From positions 1-24,468 of the forward strand of contig JAUKVZ010000024.1 in assembly GCA_032355985.1 (NCBI GenBank): a stretch of DNA of 24,468 bases, written 5' to 3'. Positions within the stretch are counted from its first letter, which is position 1. Every line of letters starts with the position of its first letter. A program made the position numbers and the translations under genes. The notes below the pieces were generated by a model, which did no database searches, was not told the DNA's origin, and saw only the letters and a list, made by a program, of their open reading frames with translations. This document shows, in pieces, positions 1 to 6,100 of this stretch. The stretch comes from Sarcodiotheca gaudichaudii (lineage: Eukaryota > Rhodophyta > Florideophyceae > Gigartinales > Solieriaceae).

Positions 1-57
1 GGCGAGGTAACTCATGGCTACGCGTTGTCTACAAACTCGTAACCATGGGGAACTTTC

Positions 58-654
58 ATGTCACGGCGAAGGAAACGGGGCTATCGCTTGCCGCCGGAGG
101 TGCTGACACGGGCCGAGGCGCTCGCGCTCATCGAAGCCTGCGGCAACCGCACGTGGACGCAGATCCGGAACAAGGCGCTGATCGTCATCCTCTATAGAGC
201 AGGCCTGCGCCTCGGCGAAGCCCTCGCGCTGGCGCCGAAGGACATCGATTTCGAGTCGTGTGCGATCCGTGTGCTGCATGGCAAGGGCGGGACGAATCGG
301 ACGGTCGGCATTGACCGGGCTGCGCTCACGTACGTGCGGACATGGCTCGACCTGCGAGATGAGATGGGATTCGAACGATCGGGGCCGGTGTTCTGCACGC
401 GATCCGGTGCGGCGCTCGCACAGGCGTACGTGCGGCGTATTCTGCCGCGGCTTGGCCGCAAGGCGGGGATCGAGAAGCGAGTTCACGCGCATGGGCTGAG
501 ACATACGCACGCGGCGGAGCTACGGGCGGAATGCGTGGATGTAGCGCTGATCCGGCGGCAGTTGGGGCATCGGTCGTTACTGACGACGATTGGGTATTTG
601 GATCATTTGGTGGCAGAAGGAGTTACGGCGCTCATCCGAAGTCGCAAGTGGTAG
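58..654 (+). CDS. Tyrosine recombinase/integrase, catalytic domain only
   Basis: Site-specific DNA recombinase of the XerC/D-phage integrase superfamily. The 198-residue product carries the complete catalytic set: Arg51 in GLRLGEAL, Lys76 in HGKGG, His145 and Arg148 in HGLRH, His171 in LGH, and the nucleophile Tyr180 in GYLDH. The protein begins at LPPEVLT, where the catalytic domain normally starts, so the usual N-terminal SAM-like core-binding domain (about 80-100 residues) is missing. Family members are usually 300-400 residues. The ATG at 58 follows a GGGGAA stretch that could serve as ribosome binding site. No upstream reading frame supplies the missing domain within the 57 bases available, so an N-terminal part could lie outside the window in another frame. 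It sits at the left edge of the cargo region, which fits an integrase marking an element boundary. Family assignment is firm; activity is uncertain. Confidence 0.9.
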   Translation: MSRRRKRGYRLPPEVLTRAEALALIEACGNRTWTQIRNKALIVILYRAGLRLGEALALAPKDIDFESCAIRVLHGKGGTNRTVGIDRAALTYVRTWLDLRDEMGFERSGPVFCTRSGAALAQAYVRRILPRLGRKAGIEKRVHAHGLRHTHAAELRAECVDVALIRRQLGHRSLLTTIGYLDHLVAEGVTALIRSRKW

Positions 655-682
655 CTGCTATCGACGACGAAGCTAGCAGCTA
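652..682. repeat. Perfect 9-bp inverted repeat overlapping the integrase stop
   Basis: TAGCTGCTA at 652-660 is exactly complementary to TAGCAGCTA at 674-682, with a 13-nt spacer. The left arm contains the integrase stop codon. There is no T-run after it, so it is a poor intrinsic terminator. It could be a recombinase binding site, an mRNA 3' hairpin or chance. Confidence 0.5.
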
Positions 683-686
683 CAAA

Positions 687-701
687 TCCCCTACTAGGGG
701 A
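687..701. promoter_or_regulatory. 15-nt dyad, possible operator or recombination site
   Basis: TCCCCTA-C-TAGGGGA is a perfect 7-bp dyad around a single central C. It lies 33 bases after the integrase stop and 130 bases before the next gene, in the only gap between them. The compact symmetry is more like a protein-binding dyad than a terminator, since no U-tract follows. Function is inferred from position only. Confidence 0.4.
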
Positions 702-830
702 GATATTCATCGAGTACTCTCCCTAGCGAGAAGCACCTGCAAGCGGCGACCCAGCGACACCGCCGCTGCGGTCGTTGGCCCTCTCAGATCGAGATGCAGC
801 GCTGCACGCTTCGCCAGTGGAGGAATCGAC

Positions 831-2504
831 ATGAGGTTTGGAGAACTGACGACTCTTGCACACGAAGGGCTCATTCTCGAGCCTAGTCGACTTGAACCGT
901 TCGGAATATTCAATGACTCGCAATGTTGGTGTAGGTGGCTCCCGGACAGGCGATCGAAGGAGCCCGACCCGCCAACACCACCACATCTTGTCTTGTCGGC
1001 ATATCACCCAGATTCCTGGCCAAAGCTATATCGCGTTGAGTTGCGGCTGAACACGGAACCAGGTTCTCTCGCTAGTGCTGCAAGAGCGCTAGCCGATCAA
1101 GGTTTTACAGTACTCACGAACGATTGCACCCCATCCGGACACAGTCACTTAACGTGGACTGTGGTTGGAGAGTTCCATAAACAGGACGATGTAGACGGCC
1201 TTGCAACAGCAGCAGATGAAGCGCTTCTCGCGGGCGGAGGGTTCGAAGATTGCGATCGCCATTTCGAGAATGAGAGACTTCGAGAATTCGCCAATGAGCG
1301 TTTTGCACCCCTGATGTTGTGGCGTTCACGCAAGCTGCGCCAGTCAATCATTGAGTCAAACGCCCGCGATAACTTTCTGCACAACTCATTTCTCAAGCCC
1401 GAGCGGCACTTCGGCGGCATCCTCTATTCGGAATCAAAGCTGAGGCCGCCCAGTGGATTTGAAGACTTGATACCGACAAAGGAACTCCAGAAAGTCGGAC
1501 GCAAGCAACAAGTACGCGGCGTGTCGTGCAGGTGGCTCGGCGGACTTGCGTTTTACTGGCTGTACGGACGCGGAAGCGCGTTCCCACTCACATACGAGAA
1601 GCGGGCCTCCCTTCTTCGCGCACGTGAATCCTCCCGCGGCGCATTGATGGATGAAATCGATAGATGGGTCACCATTCCAATCCGCACGCTTGCTCTCTTC
1701 GATACTGACGAACAGTACTTCCGAGTGCTCCTTTCGCCAGCTGATCAAGCGCAAAAGAAGGTCTGGATTGACCTCCAGTACTCCGCGACATTTGAACCTG
1801 GCACAAGCACCAGCGGCGCCCTCGAAGAACTGCTCAAGAAACTCCAAGATCACCGCATCGCGATAAAGCACATCTCCAACCGCATCCTGGCGCGCGACGG
1901 CGCGAGCGAGAGCATACGCGGCAGGTTTGTCGGCAAGACTATGGCAGGATCGCCTGAAAGTCCGCAAATCGATCTGCAGACAATTCAAACTCGAACGAAT
2001 GCGAAGGTAAGTGTTGGCCGATTTGCAATCGGGAAGGTCAGCGCGAATACGATGTTCGTATCAACTCGTCTCGCCTGGTCGCGCCTTGGGGAACTAACGC
2101 CGCCATTGAAGGATTGTGCCGCACGTGCGGGCATGCGTGTCGTAATGGCAGATCAGCCTCCAAGCAGCAGCACCGGAATCACGACTGACGTCATCCAACA
2201 AATCCGACGCAGTGACGCCTTGCTTCAGCTCATTCCGCAAGTGGAGAAACTCGGAAAGGAGAAGTTGCAGTGGATGCTGTTCGAACTCGGAATGGCCGTA
2301 GCGTCCAACATTCCATTTGCCATCTGTGTCGATTCTCGCAATCCGCTCGGCTCATCCTTGCCGACATGGTTTGAGAAACTAAAAGTAGGCTCCGATTGGT
2401 ATCTTCATCAATTCAACTCGTGCGGTTCCGCACAGTCAATAGTCGCGGAGTTCTCGAAAGCAGTTGACTTCTTAGCGGCTCAGGTACGACGATCGCCGGA
2501 CTAG
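831..2504 (+). CDS. Tandem-ACT protein with C-terminal TIR-like domain, candidate defence effector
   Basis: A 557-residue protein of no family I can name. An open frame extends back to 531 but overlaps the integrase; the ATG at 831 has a strong GGAGGA ribosome binding site at 819-824, so I start there. Residues about 66-116 (VELRLNTEPGSLASAARAL) look like an ACT domain, a fold that binds amino acids or other small ligands. Residues about 311-365 look like a second ACT-like unit. Residues about 410-520 read as a TIR or nucleoside-deoxyribosyltransferase-like fold: strand MFVSTRL, a SDALLQLIP strand, and WMLFELGMA with Trp481 and Glu485 spaced as W-x3-E, the arrangement that holds the catalytic glutamate in TIR NAD-hydrolases. 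I infer a ligand-sensing NAD- or nucleotide-hydrolysing effector, cytosolic. It leads a block with a HEPN gene and a STAND NTPase. GC content is clearly lower than in the flanking modules. The fold calls are by eye. Confidence 0.55.
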   Translation: MRFGELTTLAHEGLILEPSRLEPFGIFNDSQCWCRWLPDRRSKEPDPPTPPHLVLSAYHPDSWPKLYRVELRLNTEPGSLASAARALADQGFTVLTNDCTPSGHSHLTWTVVGEFHKQDDVDGLATAADEALLAGGGFEDCDRHFENERLREFANERFAPLMLWRSRKLRQSIIESNARDNFLHNSFLKPERHFGGILYSESKLRPPSGFEDLIPTKELQKVGRKQQVRGVSCRWLGGLAFYWLYGRGSAFPLTYEKRASLLRARESSRGALMDEIDRWVTIPIRTLALFDTDEQYFRVLLSPADQAQKKVWIDLQYSATFEPGTSTSGALEELLKKLQDHRIAIKHISNRILARDGASESIRGRFVGKTMAGSPESPQIDLQTIQTRTNAKVSVGRFAIGKVSANTMFVSTRLAWSRLGELTPPLKDCAARAGMRVVMADQPPSSSTGITTDVIQQIRRSDALLQLIPQVEKLGKEKLQWMLFELGMAVASNIPFAICVDSRNPLGSSLPTWFEKLKVGSDWYLHQFNSCGSAQSIVAEFSKAVDFLAAQVRRSPD

Positions 2505-2545
2505 GAGTTCTGGCTGATCAGATCGGACGTAGGGGAACCTCTGAT

Positions 2546-2561
2546 CTGAAGTGGACTTCAG
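2546..2561. promoter_or_regulatory. 16-nt dyad between the TIR-like and HEPN genes
   Basis: CTGAAGT-GG-ACTTCAG is a perfect 7-bp dyad with a 2-nt centre, placed 42 bases after the upstream stop and 30 bases before the HEPN start. The short spacer suggests a repressor-type operator rather than a terminator. No T-run follows. Confidence 0.4.
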
Positions 2562-2590
2562 TCTAGGCGATACCCAATAGGAGGCGCTTC

Positions 2591-3040
2591 ATGGAATACG
2601 GCGAAAAGTTCCAACTGAAACTCGTTGAAAGAACTCACGAGATCCTTGAGCAGTACGGCGGCGAAAACGACGCCACGATTCTCCTGAACTGCTTGCTCGG
2701 CTTGCTCGCGATTCCGAATGCCAATCTCCGGAATCGGATTCCGCAAGATGGTGTCGATCGCTTTTCAGCATGGGGCCTCGAAGGGGATTGCGTCAAGGCC
2801 TGGGGAATGCGCAAGAAGAAGGCCGCAGACGAGGATATCCGCGAGGTCGTCCGAAGCCTGCGAAATGCCGTGACACACTTCCATGTCAAGCCGCTCGAAG
2901 ACCGGTCGCTCGTCACAGGGTTCTGTTTCTGGGATGACAGTGGATTTAGAGCGAAGTTGACATTGACACAGATCGAGGACTTGGCCAGGGCAATGACAAC
3001 TCATCTGAACCCAGATCTTGAGCAACAAAGATCCCCATGA
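2591..3040 (+). CDS. HEPN-family RNase candidate
   Basis: A 149-residue, mostly helical protein. The sequence RNAVTH gives Arg91 and His96 in the R-x4-H arrangement that forms the active site of HEPN ribonucleases. The upstream helix (ATILLNCLLGLLAIP, about residues 28-42) and the layout resemble the small HEPN families found beside defence and toxin genes, such as the pEK499 p136-type HEPN group; that subfamily label is from memory. A strong AGGAGG site at 2579-2584 sets the ATG at 2591. No MNT nucleotidyltransferase or other usual antitoxin partner is next to it; its neighbours are the ACT-TIR-like gene (86-base gap) and the STAND nuclease (144-base gap). It probably cleaves RNA as a dimer when released from control, but which neighbour controls it cannot be read from the sequence. 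Confidence 0.65.
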   Translation: MEYGEKFQLKLVERTHEILEQYGGENDATILLNCLLGLLAIPNANLRNRIPQDGVDRFSAWGLEGDCVKAWGMRKKKAADEDIREVVRSLRNAVTHFHVKPLEDRSLVTGFCFWDDSGFRAKLTLTQIEDLARAMTTHLNPDLEQQRSP

Positions 3041-3052
3041 GATCATCAGAGG

Positions 3053-3070
3053 GGGACGGAGTCTCGTCCC
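3053..3070 (+). other. Small hairpin upstream of the STAND nuclease gene
   Basis: GGGACG at 3053-3058 pairs with CGTCCC at 3065-3070 across a 6-nt loop. It lies just after the HEPN stop and has no T-run behind it. It could damp read-through or protect the HEPN mRNA end; evidence is weak. Confidence 0.25.
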
Positions 3071-3184
3071 TAGCAATTAAGGACTCGCGGCAACCGTTTT
3101 TCGCCGCTCTGTCGACCGCCGCTCCGGAAAGGCACGGGACGCCAACCGCGAGAATCGACTGCGGATCGCCAAGTAGAGAAGCAC

Positions 3185-6100
3185 ATGGATCCAAACGACT
3201 CCAATCAACGTAGGGCCCATGCTTCAAGGCGACTCGGCGACGACTATCAAGATATCGTCGGTCTCGAGGCGCTACTCAAGCTCCTTGTTAATCCGACTAA
3301 CACGTCAGCGGTTCGCTTCGAAGCCGACCAGGCGGGCGCTCTGGATGATGTTGTCATTCAGCACGTCGCTCACACTGAGTTCATCCAAGTCAAGTATGCC
3401 GTCGACCGTAATCAGGAATGGTCGGTTGAAGATCTGACAATGCCAACCCGTCCGGGCGGAAAATCGCTGCTTCGTAAGTGGGCAGCAGGCTGGCGCTCAT
3501 TGGTTGAACAGTACTCCGCTCTTGAAGCGCGAGTAGAAACCAATCGGATACCAGGGGAAGACCTGAACCAGTATCTCGTATCCGATGGCACCGAACTGAA
3601 TGTCAGGGAACTTGATGACACGCACCCGCTGATCGCCTCTACCGGATTGCCAGCAAGTGACGCTCGGACATTCTTGCAATCGTTGAACTTCTCGTTCGGT
3701 AATCCGATGCTCGAAGCTCGACTTGAACGCATTCGATCCGATTTCGCCAACCTCGGTGTTACCGATAGGGGTTGGGCTTCATTGCTCGAATCAATGAGAC
3801 GATGGGCACGATATATCGAAGGTGATGGCTGGCTTCGAGTTGGAGATGTCAGGATTGCGGCCAAACTCTGGGATCCAATGGAAAAGCCGATCTCCCAAGA
3901 CTTCGGGAGCGACCCCAGAGTTCATGTACTCGTGCAGTCAAAGATCGACACATTACTTTCGCTCGTATTGGAGTCGAAGGGCCAGTTCACTACGGTGACA
4001 GGGCCCCCAGGTTCAGGCAAGAGTTCTCTCCTCTCGGCACTTGTGAATACCGCAAAGAACCAGCAACAGCGCTTTCACGCTGTCATCCGTCACCATTGCT
4101 ACCTAAGCCAAGACGATCTTGAGCATGAACGGCGGCTTCAATCCAATACAGCCGCGACAGACCTCTGCAGGCAATTGTATCAGACGTTCGCCAGCGAACT
4201 GCGCCAACATCCTGATGTTTCAAAACTCAATCTTGAGAATCCGGGAGTCGCCGATCTTCGAGACTGGATCGCGATCTGCTCCGAGATCGCGTTTGATCAA
4301 GGGAAACTGTTGCTGGTCGTCCTCGACGGACTTGATCACGTTTATGATGAGCGCGGCAAGGAGGAACTTCATGTGCTTCTGCGTCAGTTACCGATTCCGG
4401 CGCCTGACGGGCTGCATTGTGTACTTGGTTCGCAGAACCGCCCTAATCTCCTGCCATCTCGGCTTTCCACGGTAGTTTCCCACCGATACAAACACCAAGG
4501 ATTCGATGAGAATGAGGTCCGCGCTTACGCCAGCGGATACCTGTCCCATTCACCGACCTCCGATGTCGTCTCGGCATTGTGCTCCGTCTCCGAAGGAAAT
4601 CCGTTGTATCTTCGTTACCTTTTGGCGGAGGCCGAGAGTTACGACGCAATCGACTCCGACTGGGTAATTGCGCGGCCCGTATACGGTGGCAACATAGATT
4701 CCTACTACGCTGCTCTCTGGACTGAGTTGAATGCTGTCTCAAGAGTCTTAGTGATCGCGCTAAGTGAGGTGGACTTCGCTTTTCCCACTGCGGATGTGCC
4801 TAGCCTCATGGGCGCCATGAATCATTCTGCTGCTGAGATCGACAGCGCGATGAGGGCGACCCAGCATCTTGTTCTTCAATCCAAGGGCGGCATTCGGATT
4901 TATCACAGCAGCTTTAGGTTCTTCCTGAGGGAGCTGGACAAAACGAAACCGATCAGAACGGCTGCTCTACAAGCAATTCGGAACTGGCTGTCCGAATGCG
5001 GCAACGACGGCCTTAGATGGAGCTATGAGTGGTCATACGATCTGCGTCTAGGGAATGCAACACCCTTGCTTAGCGGCATGACGCGAGAGTGGGTCAAGCG
5101 GTCGATTCGCGAGCTACGTCCAATTCCCCGTCTTCTTGAGCTAATGAAGCTGGCATGCAATGAAGCACTAATGAGGGACAATCTGGCGCTAGCATACGTC
5201 ACGGGCAGTCTCATTTGGACAGTGCAGACTGCCGCAGACCTTGAGAGAGATGATGGGGCGCTCGCGGATCTCAGACGATGCGCCTTGCGCCTGCGAGGAT
5301 TTAAGCCCGTTGCACGTGTCGCGATGGCCGAGGGATACTCATGGGATGCCCCATCACTTTGTGAGATCTCTCGCGCTGCTGCGCTCCAAGGCGATATTGA
5401 TCTTTCATCCGATATCTTCAGGCACCTTCAGAAGCGCCTCTCGCGCGACAAGTACATTGATGAGCAAGATGTAGCACAGGTTTACCGCGCGGGCGCCTGC
5501 GCTGGAATTGAGCAAGACCGAATTATCAGACACCATGTTGCTAACTCCGAACGAGGCTCGGAGACAATCAACATCGCATGGGCAGCGTATGTTCATGAGT
5601 TGGCATTGCTTCGCGATTTCTTCGGATTGTCAACTCTGACTGTGGAAGACAGGCTGTCAGATGCGGAGCGAGCTTCGGCAGCAGACAAATTGGCCGAATT
5701 TTACGATCAGGCTAGGTCTTCAGATTTCGCACTGAAGTCACTTCGCCGTGCAGCGATGACGTCGTCATCAAACTATCTTGCGTTTTGCCTAGCAGCGCAC
5801 GAAGTTGGTTACGAATTCGGCCATCCGACTTCGCCATTTCATCATGATCTGGATTCGCCTCCCTTATTGCATGGAGACAGAGGAACATGGCGATCTCGGT
5901 ATGCTCTCACGTTTTGGCGCACATTGCGACTAGTAGTGAGTAACAACCGTGAGGACTTACAGACTTATCGAGAGGACCTTGCCAACGACGGACGGCAGCG
6001 CTCAAAGGCGATGCGGACACTAACAAACATTGCAGAGGAATCGGGAGCCCTTTTCGGCGATGGAAACTTCAGCATCGACGCGCTGTGTGACCACATAGAT

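Noticed and set aside
360-385. A second TTCGAA tRNA-like motif inside the integrase gene
   Set aside because: It is coding sequence and the stem does not pair.
531-830. In-frame upstream extension of the TIR-like gene, overlapping the integrase
   Set aside because: The translation overlaps the integrase end and lacks domain-like composition, while the ATG at 831 has a strong ribosome binding site.
1434-1988. A 184-codon minus-strand frame inside the TIR-like gene
   Set aside because: No motif or ribosome binding site, and it lies fully opposite a supported gene.
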